In this document: piece after piece, positions 30,971-40,155 of the stretch
Position numbering within the stretch: the stretch's first letter is position 1
Layout: each line of letters starts with the position of its first letter
Assembly: GCA_902789555.1 (NCBI GenBank)
Contig: CADAOF010000012.1
Coordinates: forward strand, 1-64,000
DNA length: 64,000 nucleotides
Reading direction: 5' to 3'
DNA from: an uncultured Lachnospiraceae bacterium
GTDB lineage: Bacteria; Bacillota; Clostridia; Lachnospirales; Lachnospiraceae
The notes under the pieces: generated by a model
The model's input: the letters and a program-made list of their open reading frames with translations, nothing else
What the model was told of the DNA's origin: nothing
Databases searched by the model: none
Program-made: the position numbers and the translations under genes

Positions 30971-32082
30971 GCGGTCGCCTCCTTTTCCTCCGGCTGGCTG
31001 AAGGACACCGGCATCAGTTCGTCCGCAAAGAGCGTGACGATCCGGCCGCAGCCCGTCTCCCGCGCCATGCCGAGAGCGCTTTCCACCCGTTTTTCGCCGT
31101 GCGTCGAGATCAGGACGATCATTTCGCAGCGTTCGGCACCGTGGCAGACGGCATGCATCAGTTCGTCAACGGAAGCAACACTGCCGAGTCTGGCGCCGCC
31201 GAGCGCATAGAGGATCTTTCGGAAAGCCCCGCCCATGCCTCCGCTGCTGGAAAAGCCCGAAAGCCCTTCCCGGATCACCGCATTCGTCACGAGCTGATAT
31301 CCGACGCCGCGCTGCTCCAGCTGTTCGCAGACGGTCCGGGCGAGCGAAAAGCAGTATTCCTGCTGTGCGATGTACTCATCGAAATCCCCGTGGAGCTGCG
31401 TATCGAGCGCGATCAGAACGGAATGCTGCCAGACAGGGTCGAACTGCTTGACGATCAGGGAACCCCTCGCGGCGCTCTGCTTCCAGCTGATCTGCCGCAT
31501 CGGTTCCCTTCCGGTATAGTCGCGGTATCCGCAGACCGAGATCGGATCCTCCAGCAGCTGCTTTCTCCGCGCAATATCGTCCAGTGCATTGGTGTATGCT
31601 TCCGGGAATGCGGCATCTTCCAGCTTCGCCGGATAAATGACGATCCGGCTGTCATTGTCCATGCGGTAATTGTATTCGCGGAAGCCGAGAAAATCGCCCG
31701 CACAGAAATCGGCATACGAAAAGCGGTACTCTCCCCGCTGCGGGATCGAGGCACGAAGGTTGCGCCTTATCTGCTGATGCCCGCCCAGCAGGACAGTACT
31801 GTAAAAGATCCGGTATCCGCTGACAAAGGTCCTGACGTTGAACTGCTCCGCTTCCAGCACATTCAGGCTCTGCGGGAAGCGCTCCTCGATCCGGATGGAG
31901 GGGGAAGGCCGCAGTCCGAGATTGGCCACATTGCTGTGTACAAGAAACACATCCCCCGGTTCGCAGGCGCGGACCGACGGCTTGCACTCGTAGCGTATGT
32001 TCCGGTGATCGCCGGCGTTCCGCAGAGAGAGCCGCTGCAGGATCAGGGCGACCAGAATGACAATGACAAAGAAGGTCAACAT
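30967..32082 (-). CDS. DUF58 domain-containing protein
   Basis: A 371-residue protein with one N-terminal membrane segment (MLTFFVIVILVALILQRL). The DUF58 core (about residues 185-260) contains DYTGREPMRQISWKQSAARGSLIVKQFDPVWQHSVLIALDTQ, including the family's conserved W-K-A/S-A-R pattern and the start of a vWA-like fold. The region before it (YECKPSVRACEPGDVFLVHSNVANLG) is a beta-sandwich-like segment. DUF58 proteins act with MoxR ATPases, and the gene follows moxR by 16 bp. Its 3' end overlaps the DUF4129-like start. Confidence 0.88.
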   Translation of the reverse strand: MLTFFVIVILVALILQRLSLRNAGDHRNIRYECKPSVRACEPGDVFLVHSNVANLGLRPSPSIRIEERFPQSLNVLEAEQFNVRTFVSGYRIFYSTVLLGGHQQIRRNLRASIPQRGEYRFSYADFCAGDFLGFREYNYRMDNDSRIVIYPAKLEDAAFPEAYTNALDDIARRKQLLEDPISVCGYRDYTGREPMRQISWKQSAARGSLIVKQFDPVWQHSVLIALDTQLHGDFDEYIAQQEYCFSLARTVCEQLEQRGVGYQLVTNAVIREGLSGFSSSGGMGGAFRKILYALGGARLGSVASVDELMHAVCHGAERCEMIVLISTHGEKRVESALGMARETGCGRIVTLFADELMPVSFSQPEEKEATA

Positions 32083-32098
32083 TTGTATGGCATGCGGA

Positions 32099-33040
32099 TC
32101 AGGCCTCCGTCGGCACGCGGATCTCGCTTAACATTTCCGAAAAGAGCGCTTCGGCGCCGGCGCTGTCGACAGCCGTCCTGTAGTACAGGCGGTGCGCCAG
32201 CACATAAGGGGCAAGGTGTTTGACGTCGTCCGGCGTGACATAGGTCCTGCCCTGGAACGCCGCGAAGACGCGGGCCGCCTTCGTGAGCGCGATCGTACCG
32301 CGCGGCGAAGCGCCGATCGTAAAGCGCACGTCGTGTCTCGTCCGATCAACGATGTCCATGAGATAGCCGATCACCGGTTCACTGATCTCGATTTGATCGG
32401 TCATTCCGCGGAGCTTCAGGGTCTCCTCCGCGGAAACGACCGGATGGATATCTTCGATGATGTCCTCCGTGTCGCGGCGCAGGGCGACGCCGATCTCCTC
32501 CTCACGCTGCATGTAGCCGAGCCCCAGCCGCATCATGAAGCGGTCCATCTGGGCTTCGGGCAGCGGGAAGGTGCCGTAGGATTCGATCGGGTTCTGCGTG
32601 GCTGCGACCATGAAGGTCTCGCTCAGCTGCCGCGTTTCGCCGTCCACGGAGACCTGGCGCTCCGCCATGGCTTCCAGCAGGCTCGACTGCGTTCGGGGCG
32701 TTGCACGGTTAATCTCGTCAGCCAGGACCATGTCCGCAAAGACCGGACCGGGACGGAACTCAAAATCGCCCGTCTTCATGTTGTAAAAATGAATGCCTGT
32801 GACATCGCCCGGCATGACGTCCGGCGTGAACTGGATGCGTTTGAAGCTGCCGCCGCAGGCCTTCGCGAACGCGCGGAACAGCATGGTCTTGCCGGTCCCC
32901 GGCACGTCTTCAAGGAGCACGTGTCCGCCGCAGACATGGCAGACGGCAATCAGCGTGATCTCCCGTTTCTTCCCGACAATGGCCTTCGAACAGGCGCTGA
33001 CCAGACGGTCGCGATAGGAAACGAATGCTGAAACATCCAT
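32099..33040 (-). CDS. MoxR family AAA+ ATPase
   Basis: A 313-residue AAA+ chaperone-like ATPase. Walker A is LLEDVPGTGKTMLFRAFA (about residue 40), RIQFTPDVMPGDVTGIHFYN follows, Walker B is MVLADEINRATPRTQSSLLEAMAE, sensor 1 is AATQNPIESYGTFPLPEAQMDRF, and sensor 2 is ASPRGTIALTKAARVFA. MoxR proteins assist maturation or assembly of partner complexes, here probably the DUF58 and DUF4129-like proteins encoded downstream. The upstream opine-type dehydrogenase gene ends 18 bp before, so all four genes may be one transcript. Confidence 0.94.
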   Translation of the reverse strand: MDVSAFVSYRDRLVSACSKAIVGKKREITLIAVCHVCGGHVLLEDVPGTGKTMLFRAFAKACGGSFKRIQFTPDVMPGDVTGIHFYNMKTGDFEFRPGPVFADMVLADEINRATPRTQSSLLEAMAERQVSVDGETRQLSETFMVAATQNPIESYGTFPLPEAQMDRFMMRLGLGYMQREEEIGVALRRDTEDIIEDIHPVVSAEETLKLRGMTDQIEISEPVIGYLMDIVDRTRHDVRFTIGASPRGTIALTKAARVFAAFQGRTYVTPDDVKHLAPYVLAHRLYYRTAVDSAGAEALFSEMLSEIRVPTEA

Positions 33041-33058
33041 GATATTTCCTCTTGACAG

Positions 33059-34111
33059 TTAAATATATTTTTTCACTTCTTCGATCGAATAACCCTGAGC
33101 GCGGTAATCCGCATTCTTAAGGGCAGACGCAATGGTGATCAGAGCAGACGCGATCGGCGTAGGAATGCCCTTTTCTGCCGCCAGCTTTTCCAGCATGCAC
33201 AGTTCCATGGGAACGTCTTCGTAGATATATCTGGTGTTCAGATCTGCCGGTCCCTTCGGGCCGCCGGTGGCTGCGTAGTTTCGGAAGACCTCAAGGCTGT
33301 CAACGGAAAGGTCTTCCTCGTTCCGCCACTTGCAGGCGTCGAGATAACTGATCACGTGTTCCCCGCCGTACGCCCTGATGACCTGTTTCTTTTCCTCGTC
33401 CAGCTTTTCGATGAGACCCCAGACGGAAGGGGAAAAAGCTTCCCGGTACATCCAGAACTCGCCTTTCGCGTTTTCGATGCGGCTGGCCGACATGATGGAG
33501 CCCACCGTATGCACGATCATGTTCGGATTGTGCATCGTGGATTCAACGATGTTGCTTCTCAGATACTTGTGCGTTCCGAAGAGCGAAGTGACGGCGGGGA
33601 GATATTTCTCATCCTCCTTATGCAGGAACGACACGGCGTTTCTGACGTTCTTAAAAAGGATCTCGACCTTGCCGGGCGCGATGATGCGCGCATCGTACGG
33701 CGTCGATTCCCCTTCCACGTAGATGACGTGCTTTCCTTCCGTGTACGCGGCAAACTGCGTGGAGCCCATGTTGCCGGGAATGAGGAAGACGATCTGCCCT
33801 TCTTTCAGAAGCGGTCCGACCCGTTTTGCAAGGTCCCGGTGCTGCAGGCTCTGCGTCAGTACCATGACTGCTTCCGCGCCTTCGAGCCCCTTCTCCAGAT
33901 CTCTCGTGATCATGTCCGGCTTCATCGAAAACTCCCGGTCGCCGTCCGTCGTATCCAGGCAGCTGATCTCACCGGTTTTCAGCAGATACTCAAAATTATC
34001 ATCGTGCAGACTGTGTGATGTCTTGATCAGATTGACGTGATGGCCGTTCTGCATCAGTTTGATCGATTGGGCACATCCCGAATTCCCTGCTCCTATAACG
34101 GCAACTTTCAT
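33059..34111 (-). CDS. NAD/NADP octopine-type (opine) dehydrogenase family protein
   Basis: A 350-residue dehydrogenase. The N-terminal Rossmann domain begins MKVAVIGAGNSGCAQSIKLMQNGHHVNLIKTS (GAGNSG nucleotide loop). Later AVMVLTQSLQHRDLAKRVGP and IVFLIPGNMGSTQFAAY match the family. The C-terminal helical domain includes STMHNPNMIVHTVGSIM, with a candidate catalytic His, and YLDACKWRNEEDLSVDSLEVFRNYAATGGPKGPADLNTRYIYEDVP. Opine-type enzymes couple an amino acid to a keto acid, but the substrate here is unknown. No nearby metallophore synthase is seen. It lies at the head of the MoxR/DUF58 gene group. Confidence 0.85.
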   Translation of the reverse strand: MKVAVIGAGNSGCAQSIKLMQNGHHVNLIKTSHSLHDDNFEYLLKTGEISCLDTTDGDREFSMKPDMITRDLEKGLEGAEAVMVLTQSLQHRDLAKRVGPLLKEGQIVFLIPGNMGSTQFAAYTEGKHVIYVEGESTPYDARIIAPGKVEILFKNVRNAVSFLHKEDEKYLPAVTSLFGTHKYLRSNIVESTMHNPNMIVHTVGSIMSASRIENAKGEFWMYREAFSPSVWGLIEKLDEEKKQVIRAYGGEHVISYLDACKWRNEEDLSVDSLEVFRNYAATGGPKGPADLNTRYIYEDVPMELCMLEKLAAEKGIPTPIASALITIASALKNADYRAQGYSIEEVKKYI

Positions 34112-34145
34112 ATAAAACTCCTTTCAAATCGTCGGTAAGGAACTT

Positions 34146-34169
34146 TTCCGGCTTCACGCAGTGCCGGAA
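34146..34169 (-). terminator. Hairpin after ung
   Basis: TTCCGGC (34146-34152) and GCCGGAA (34163-34169) form a seven-bp stem directly after the ung stop, with only AAAAG following on the minus strand. Termination efficiency is doubtful. Confidence 0.35.
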
Positions 34170-34170
34170 G

Positions 34171-34896
34171 TCAGAACATGGTGCTGTTTTGGCCAAAGAC
34201 CTTCTGTCCGGCGGGCATCGTCCCCAGGTCTTCGATTTGCCAGTCTATCGGTTCAAGGCCGTTCGCTTCCAGGAAGGCGTTTGCCTTGCTGAAATGCCTG
34301 CAGCCGAAAAAGCCGCGGTAAGCCGAGAGCGGACTCGGATGCGGCGCCGTCAGGATCAGATGCTTCGGATTGGTGAGGAGGTCCCGCTTCATCTGCGCGG
34401 GGCGGCCCCAGAGAAGGAAGACGATCGGACGGTCTTCCGCGTTCAGCACCCTGATCGTCGCGTCGGTGAATTCCTCCCAGCCGATCCCGCGGTGCGAATT
34501 GGCCTGATGCGCGCGCACCGTCAGCACGGTATTCAGCAGGAACACGCCCTGCTTTGCCCACTTCATCAGGTAACCGTTGTCGGGGATGTCGCAGCCGAGG
34601 TCATCGTGCAGTTCCTGATAGATATTCTGCAGCGAGGGAGGGATCTCCACGCCGGGCTTTACGGAAAAGCACATGCCGTGCGCCTGGCCGGGTTCATGGT
34701 AGGGGTCCTGGCCGAGGATCACCGCCTTCACGTTCTCGAGCGGCGTCGCTTCATAGGCGGAAAAGAGGTCTTCCGACGGCGGATAGATGATGCGTGTGGC
34801 ATACTCCCGCCTTACGGTCTCATAGAGTTTCCGGTAGTAGGGCTTGCGGAATTCCGGCGCCAGCGCCTCCTGCCATTTTCCCGTGATCGCTCCCAT
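34171..34896 (-). CDS. ung: Uracil-DNA glycosylase, family 1
   Basis: A 241-residue UNG that removes uracil from DNA to start base-excision repair. The water-activating loop is VILGQDPYHEPGQAHG (Asp in QDPYH). The uracil-recognition Asn lies in GVFLLNTVLTVRAHQANSH, and the DNA-intercalation loop is TAPHPSPLSAYRGFFGCRHFSKAN with HPSPLS. The length matches family 1. The start at 34896 is chosen because AAAGGAGATGCG precedes it. An in-frame ATG at 34980 lies across two hairpins. The gene follows the PrsA-like lipoprotein gene. Confidence 0.97.
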   Translation of the reverse strand: MGAITGKWQEALAPEFRKPYYRKLYETVRREYATRIIYPPSEDLFSAYEATPLENVKAVILGQDPYHEPGQAHGMCFSVKPGVEIPPSLQNIYQELHDDLGCDIPDNGYLMKWAKQGVFLLNTVLTVRAHQANSHRGIGWEEFTDATIRVLNAEDRPIVFLLWGRPAQMKRDLLTNPKHLILTAPHPSPLSAYRGFFGCRHFSKANAFLEANGLEPIDWQIEDLGTMPAGQKVFGQNSTMF

Positions 34897-34911
34897 CGCA
34901 TCTCCTTTCCT

Positions 34912-34953
34912 CAGCCGTCCGGACGGCTGCAGCGCCTGCCGGACCATCCGGCA
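34912..34953. other. Two adjacent palindromes before ung
   Basis: CAGCCGTCC/GGACGGCTG (34912-34929) is a perfect 18-bp palindrome, followed by TGCCGGA-N3-TCCGGCA (34937-34953). Together they fill the gap between the lipoprotein stop and the ung ribosome binding site. They could form stem-loops in RNA that separate the two messages. No T-run is present. Confidence 0.45.
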
Positions 34954-34980
34954 CGTTTCCGGAGCCCGGCCTCTTTTCAC

Positions 34981-35964
34981 TCAGTAATCTGCCCGCAAAC
35001 TGTCGGTATGGTCGTAGATGTTTACCGGGGACAGGCCGGCAAAAGCGCTCAGTGACACGTCCTCCCAGGCTGCGGAATTATAGATCATCGTGATGTCTTT
35101 CGCGTACGATGCCACGGCCTCCTGCAGGTCGCGCTCCCGGTTCGCCTTCTCCATCGCAGCCTTGTTGATCGCGGTCGCCGCGGCGTCGCTGACCTCAAGG
35201 CACTGCACCAGCAGATACTCATCCGGCATCGTGATCACCGGGCTCCACTGATCCTTCTTCAGCGCGAAGGCGATCGTATCGAAGTTTCCGCCGTAGGTCC
35301 CTCGGATCACGGTCTCCCTGCGAATCGACACGCCTTCCATGCCCGCGGCAGCTTCGGACGCCGTCTTTTTCTTATCTGCCGTGATCTTATCGAGCAGTTC
35401 CCGCGCCGCGGCGATGCCGCGCGCTTTGTCTACAGCAACGATTTGCAGCACGGTCGCTCTTGCCTCATCCTCGCTGATCTCGCCGGGGTTCCTGCCGAGC
35501 ACCTTGCGGAAAAAGATCTGCGATCGCGCATAGCGGACGCAGGCCTGCAGGCAGAGTTTCCGCGTAAGGCCGGTCTTCTCCTTCGTTTCCTCGCTCAGTC
35601 CCTGCCAGAAAGCGTCAGCGGCCTTTTCTGCCGCGGCATTCTCCGTTATGCTTAAGGCGATCCCGTCTGCCCGCGCAGCGCAGTCCGTAAGGAACAGGCG
35701 CTCCAGGTAGTCCAGCATCGCCTTCTTGACATACGTCTCAAAACTGCCTTCCGACAGCTGTACGTTCCAGATCTCTTCGCCGTACTCGCCGGCATATACG
35801 GTATGCTGAGACAGCAGAAAGACCATGGCCTCCTGCTTCGTAAAAACCTCGTCTCCGATCCGCAGCAGGTCATCGTCACCCATCGCCTTCCGGTTTCCGC
35901 CGCAGCCGCCGAGGATGATGACAAGGAGGAGCAGAAGGCTCAGCACCCGCCTTGCGGACTTCAT
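34981..35964 (-). CDS. PrsA/SurA-like lipoprotein (putative foldase)
   Basis: A 327-residue exported lipoprotein. The signal peptide [24 protein letters not shown] has a lipobox (LGGC), so it should be anchored outside the membrane. The body has a SurA-N-like helical segment ([26 protein letters not shown]) and [30 protein letters not shown], resembling a parvulin (PPIC) domain with [18 protein letters not shown]. This suggests a peptidyl-prolyl isomerase foldase of the PrsA type. The typical catalytic His/Cys pattern was not confirmed by eye. Its start overlaps the rpe stop by four bases. Confidence 0.7.
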   Translation of the reverse strand: MKSARRVLSLLLLLVIILGGCGGNRKAMGDDDLLRIGDEVFTKQEAMVFLLSQHTVYAGEYGEEIWNVQLSEGSFETYVKKAMLDYLERLFLTDCAARADGIALSITENAAAEKAADAFWQGLSEETKEKTGLTRKLCLQACVRYARSQIFFRKVLGRNPGEISEDEARATVLQIVAVDKARGIAAARELLDKITADKKKTASEAAAGMEGVSIRRETVIRGTYGGNFDTIAFALKKDQWSPVITMPDEYLLVQCLEVSDAAATAINKAAMEKANRERDLQEAVASYAKDITMIYNSAAWEDVSLSAFAGLSPVNIYDHTDSLRADY

Positions 35965-36623
35965 TTGCCGCCTCCCATCAGGCGCAGAAAGGCCTCGGCA
36001 TTCGCTGCCGCATCGCCCTTAAAGACTGCTGAGCCGGCCACGAGCACGTTGGCCCCGGCCGCAAGGATCTCTTCCGCGTTCGACAGTTTCACGCCGCCGT
36101 CCACTTCCAGATCGATGTCCCTGCCGGTCTTTTCGATCATCTTCCGCGCTTCGCGCAGCTTCTGCAGCGAATAAGGGATGAACGACTGGCCGCCGAAGCC
36201 CGGATTGACACTCATGACGAGCAGAAGGTCGATCTGCGGCAGGACCCACTCCACGGCGGAAAGCGGTGTTGCGGGATTCAGGGCAACGCCGGCTTTTTTT
36301 CCAAGCTCATGGATCTTCTGTACGGTCCTGTCGAGGTGCCGACAGGCTTCCGCATGCACGGTGATGATATCGGCGCCGCAGTCCGCAAATTCCGCGAGAT
36401 ACCGGTCAGGATCCTCAATCATGAGATGCACGTCGAAGATCCTGTCCGTCACCGGACGGAGCGAGCGGATCACCGGCATGCCGAAGGTGATCGACGGAAC
36501 AAAGGCACCGTCCATCACGTCGATATGGACATACTGCGCGCCGGCCCGGTCCACCGCGAGGACGTCATCGGCAAGGTGTGCGAAATCAGCTGACAGAATA
36601 GAGGGGGCAAGGATCTTTTCCAT
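35961..36623 (-). CDS. rpe: Ribulose-phosphate 3-epimerase
   Basis: A 220-residue TIM-barrel epimerase that interconverts ribulose-5-phosphate and xylulose-5-phosphate. Key motifs are [31 protein letters not shown] (metal-binding His and catalytic Asp), [34 protein letters not shown] and [18 protein letters not shown]. The full length matches the family. It lies between rsgA and the PrsA-like gene, downstream of the PASTA kinase block, as in many Firmicutes. Spacing from rsgA is 21 bp. Confidence 0.97.
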   Translation of the reverse strand: MEKILAPSILSADFAHLADDVLAVDRAGAQYVHIDVMDGAFVPSITFGMPVIRSLRPVTDRIFDVHLMIEDPDRYLAEFADCGADIITVHAEACRHLDRTVQKIHELGKKAGVALNPATPLSAVEWVLPQIDLLLVMSVNPGFGGQSFIPYSLQKLREARKMIEKTGRDIDLEVDGGVKLSNAEEILAAGANVLVAGSAVFKGDAAANAEAFLRLMGGGK

Positions 36624-36644
36624 GGGTTTCCTTTCTTCGCGCGC

Positions 36645-37520
36645 TCAGTACGGCCGGCGGCTGCGAATGTCTTCAAGGTTTCGTTTATAGCTGTCGTAGC
36701 GGCTCCGGACGATCAGGCCTGCGCGAACGGCAGCCTTGACGCCGCAGTCCGGTTCCTTATCGTGCAGGCAGTCCGGGAAGCGGCATGCCTTAGCCGGTTC
36801 GGTAAATTCGGGATAGTATGCGGCGACCTCGTCCGCTTCCAGCTCAGGCGTATCCAGCGAGGTAAATCCGGGGGTATCCAGGACGAAGCTGTCCTTCTCC
36901 AGGAAGAAGATCTCCGAATGGCGGGTCGTGTGCCTGCCGCGGCCGAGCCGCTCGGACAGTTCGCCGGTCTCCATTGCCGCTTCGGGGATCAGACGGTTTA
37001 AGAGCGTCGATTTCCCGACACCGCTCGCGCCGGCGAGCACGGTCGTTTTTCCGACCAGCCGGGCATGCACCGCTTCCAGCCCTTCGCCGGAGAGGGCACT
37101 GAAGATCAGCACCGGAAAGCCCGTTCCCGCGTAGACCGCGGCAATGCGCTTCGCCTCCTCCGGGTCCGTATCGCACTTGCCGATCCCGATCACGACCGGG
37201 ACGTCCTGCATGCCCATCCAGAGCAGGAAATTGTCCAGAAGCAGCGGATGGAAGGCAGGCTTTCCCGCGCTCACGAGGATCAGCGCCTGATCCATGTTGG
37301 CGACGGCCGGGCGGATCAGTTCGTTTTTTCGGGGCAGGAGTTTCTCGATGCGGCCGCTGCCGTCCGCTTCGCCGGTCAGGACAAATTCGACGTTGTCGCC
37401 GACGAGCGGCTTCTCGCCGCGGTCCCGGAAAACGCCTCTCGCGCGGCAGACTGCCGCCATACCTATTCCGTTATGGACGGTGTAAAAACCGCCTACCCCC
37501 TTGATGATCTTGCCCTGCAT
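36645..37520 (-). CDS. rsgA: Ribosome small-subunit-dependent GTPase A
   Basis: A 291-residue circularly permuted GTPase that assists late 30S assembly. An N-terminal OB fold is followed by the GTPase in order G4-G5-G1-G3: VVIGIGKCDTD, LIFSALSG, TVLAGASGVGKSTLLNRL and VLDTPGFTSLD. The zinc knuckle is KACRFPDCLHDKEPDCGVKAAV. The G4 motif reads GKCD where the family normally has NK-x-D, an unusual change at the guanine-recognition Asn. Otherwise the protein is complete. It follows the kinase gene by about 84 bp in the conserved order kinase-rsgA-rpe. Confidence 0.95.
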   Translation of the reverse strand: MQGKIIKGVGGFYTVHNGIGMAAVCRARGVFRDRGEKPLVGDNVEFVLTGEADGSGRIEKLLPRKNELIRPAVANMDQALILVSAGKPAFHPLLLDNFLLWMGMQDVPVVIGIGKCDTDPEEAKRIAAVYAGTGFPVLIFSALSGEGLEAVHARLVGKTTVLAGASGVGKSTLLNRLIPEAAMETGELSERLGRGRHTTRHSEIFFLEKDSFVLDTPGFTSLDTPELEADEVAAYYPEFTEPAKACRFPDCLHDKEPDCGVKAAVRAGLIVRSRYDSYKRNLEDIRSRRPY

Positions 37521-37571
37521 ATGCCTCCTGGAGTACCCGGACCGTTCCGGTCCGTATCGCGGATAAAGAGG

Positions 37572-37592
37572 GGGGAGGGGCCAGCCCTCCCC
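37572..37592 (-). terminator. Hairpin between the kinase and rsgA genes
   Basis: GGGGAGGG-N5-CCCTCCCC forms an eight-bp G+C stem just after the kinase stop. The following minus-strand bases (CCTCTTTAT) are only weakly T-rich, so this may attenuate rather than end transcription. Confidence 0.4.
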
Positions 37593-37604
37593 GAGATCAG
37601 CTAT

Positions 37605-40103
37605 TTACGGTGCTGTTTCTTCCTTAGTGCTGTAGTGGAGCCAGACCGTCGAGCCCTTCGGCAGCGGCGTGCTGGCTGTGATGTCGCCGCCGAACTCTTC
37701 CGTCGTCAGCCAGCAGATCTGACCGTAGGGGAATGTCGAGAGCGGTTCGCCCTTCCTGTGGACCACAAGTCCGAGGGCTTCGAGTTCCGCAGCCGCCGCG
37801 TCAATGTCAGAACGTCCCTGATAGTAGTTCGGATCGATCTTGACGGTATCGTCGGGATCCGCAGGTCCGGGCGCCTCCGTCGTTTCCTCTTCCGTCACCG
37901 TCGGCTGAGTGGGCTGCGTCGGCTGGGTCGGTTCCGTACGCGTACTGAAATGCAGATAGATGGTATCGCCTTTATTGAAGACGTGGTCGGCTGTCACGTC
38001 CCCGGAATCGGGCTCCAGCGTCAGCCAGCAGATCTGGCCGTTCGGGAAACTCGAATTCGGCTCCGGAACCGTCCGAACCACAAGCCCCATCAGCTGCAGT
38101 GTCTTGATCGCTTCTTCAATGTCAGACTGGCCGAGGTACGGGGCAGGATCCACGAAGAAAGTGGCCCCCCGGCTGATCGCCAGATAGATGTCCGTCGTAA
38201 ACGTGACCTTGTCGCCGGTCTTCAGTTCGCCGTCGAAGGTATAGATGCTCGCAACTTTTCCGTCGGGATAGGTATCGGAGTAGATCTTCTCCGCATCCAC
38301 GATGATCCGGCTTTCGCTGAAACCGGCTTTCTTCAGGGCATCCTTGGCTTCCGCCTCGCTGAGACCCAGAACATTCGGGACGGTGCCCGTCTCCGGTCCG
38401 AGACTGATCACGATCTTTACAAGGGTGCCTTTCTGCACGACCTGGCCCATGCCCGGGACCGTATCGCAGACAAGTCCTCTTTCGATGCGGTTATAGGCAT
38501 TCTCGTACTGTTCCGAGACCTGGAGGCCGGCCTGGATCAGAGCCTTGGTCGCATCTGCGATCGTCATTCCGGCAACGGAGTTCGGGATCAGGACGTCGGT
38601 ATCGACAGGGACCGCGACCCAAAGCATGACCGTCGTGCCGCGCGGGACCGTCGTGCCCTCTTCATAGGATTGCTTGAAGACCGTGTAGCCCGGATGGTCC
38701 GCGTTGTCCTGCGTTTCAAATCTGACGGACAGACCGCGGGCTTCCAGCATCTGCTGCGCCGCCGTATATTCCTGTCCGATCACGTTGGGCATGACCACAT
38801 TTGCGGAAGTCGTGATCTCCTCTTCGGCCGTGGACGTCTGTTCCGTCCCGGACGGTGCCGTCGTCCGCGGTTCCGCTCCCGTGGAAACGGGTGCCGCTGC
38901 CGTCGTTTTGTCCGGCTTTTTCAGGATGCCGCAGGCGCGGAAAAAGATGGCGATCGCAAGGATCAGGATCAGCATGCCGATGCCGATCATAATGTAATTC
39001 AGGATCTTTTCGGTCTTCTGCGCTTTCGCTTCCGCTTCAAGTTCTTCTTCCGTAAGCAGGCTGTTTTTCTTCTTCAGGACCGGCTTCGGTTGTTTCGGCG
39101 TTTCCTTTTTCCGCTCCGGTGCAGGGGATCCGCCTGTCATCAGCGCCGCAGCCGCAATTGCATCCGTGCCGGCTTTCCTGTCGGTCTCGGCAGCCGCGAG
39201 ACGGATCTCCTCCGCCTCCTCGCGGTTCATGATCTTGGTCGCTCCGGCTTCGGAGATCGCCGGCATGATCACGAAATCTTCGTACGGCGTCGCCAGGAGG
39301 CGCTTCAGGTCATCGAGCAGCGCCACCATCGAACGGTAGCGATAATCGGGCTTTTTCTGGGTGCATTTCAGAATGATCTTCTCCAGGTTCGGAAGAAGGT
39401 CCGGTTCATATTCGCTCGGCGGCGTGATCGGCTCCTTGATATGCTTGAGCGCCACGTCCACCGTGGATTCGCCGTCAAAAGGCACTCTGCCGGTAACCAT
39501 CTCGTAAAGCGTAATCCCCAGCGAATAGATGTCGCTGCGCTCGTCGCAGACGCCGCCCCTCGCCTGTTCCGGCGAAATGTAATGGACGCTGCCCATGGTG
39601 TTCACGCCGCTGATCTGCGTGTCGTTGATGCGTGCAATGCCGAAGTCGGTGACCTTGATTTTGCCTTCCTTCGACACCATGATGTTCTGCGGCTTGACGT
39701 CGCGGTGGATGATGCCCTGCTCGTGAGCGGCATTCAGGCCCCGCGCCACCTGCATGGTCACCTGGACCGCGTCGTGCTGCGAAAGCTTGCCTTTTTTCTC
39801 GATGTATTTCTTGAGGGTAAAGCCCTCGACCAGTTCCATGATGATATAGTAGGTGCCGAACTGCTCGCCGACGTCGTAAACGCTGACCACGTTCGGATGG
39901 GACAGGCCGCCGGCCGCTTCCGCCTCGCGCGCAAACTTGGCCACGATATTGGCATCCCGGCTGTATTCCTCTTTCAGGACTTTTACGGCAACAAGACGCT
40001 TAAGCGTCACGTCCTTCGCCTTGTAGACGTAAGACATGCCGCCCGAGCCGATTGCGCTGATGATCTCATAGCGACCGCTTAGGATCGTTCCTACCCTTAA
40101 CAT
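37605..40103 (-). CDS. PASTA-domain serine/threonine protein kinase (PknB/PrkC/StkP family)
   Basis: An 832-residue membrane kinase. The kinase domain (about residues 10-275) has GSGGMSYVYKAKD, the catalytic loop GIIHRDVKPQNIMV, DFGIARIND and GSVHYISPEQARG. One membrane segment (YIMIGIGMLILILAIAIFFRACG) follows a basic linker. The outer part carries five PASTA repeats starting at VVMPNVIGQEYTAAQQML, VLIPNSVAGMTIADATKAL, GTVPNVLGLSEAEAKDAL, FVDPAPYLGQSDIEEAI and IDPNYYQGRSDIDAAAAEL. The last two are divergent and resemble each other, separated by a TQP-rich linker. PASTA repeats bind muropeptides, so the kinase senses cell-wall state. It is paired with the PP2C phosphatase upstream. Confidence 0.96.
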   Translation of the reverse strand: MLRVGTILSGRYEIISAIGSGGMSYVYKAKDVTLKRLVAVKVLKEEYSRDANIVAKFAREAEAAGGLSHPNVVSVYDVGEQFGTYYIIMELVEGFTLKKYIEKKGKLSQHDAVQVTMQVARGLNAAHEQGIIHRDVKPQNIMVSKEGKIKVTDFGIARINDTQISGVNTMGSVHYISPEQARGGVCDERSDIYSLGITLYEMVTGRVPFDGESTVDVALKHIKEPITPPSEYEPDLLPNLEKIILKCTQKKPDYRYRSMVALLDDLKRLLATPYEDFVIMPAISEAGATKIMNREEAEEIRLAAAETDRKAGTDAIAAAALMTGGSPAPERKKETPKQPKPVLKKKNSLLTEEELEAEAKAQKTEKILNYIMIGIGMLILILAIAIFFRACGILKKPDKTTAAAPVSTGAEPRTTAPSGTEQTSTAEEEITTSANVVMPNVIGQEYTAAQQMLEARGLSVRFETQDNADHPGYTVFKQSYEEGTTVPRGTTVMLWVAVPVDTDVLIPNSVAGMTIADATKALIQAGLQVSEQYENAYNRIERGLVCDTVPGMGQVVQKGTLVKIVISLGPETGTVPNVLGLSEAEAKDALKKAGFSESRIIVDAEKIYSDTYPDGKVASIYTFDGELKTGDKVTFTTDIYLAISRGATFFVDPAPYLGQSDIEEAIKTLQLMGLVVRTVPEPNSSFPNGQICWLTLEPDSGDVTADHVFNKGDTIYLHFSTRTEPTQPTQPTQPTVTEEETTEAPGPADPDDTVKIDPNYYQGRSDIDAAAAELEALGLVVHRKGEPLSTFPYGQICWLTTEEFGGDITASTPLPKGSTVWLHYSTKEETAP

Positions 40104-40155
40104 GTTTCACCTCATATATCGTAAAACCGTGCTGCACACGGTGAAAGACCTTTTG

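Noticed and set aside
37065-40082. A 1005-codon plus-strand open frame
   Set aside because: Entirely antisense to rsgA and the PASTA kinase. Its translation is Arg-rich and featureless, and the opposite strand has clear family motifs. It is a by-product of base composition.
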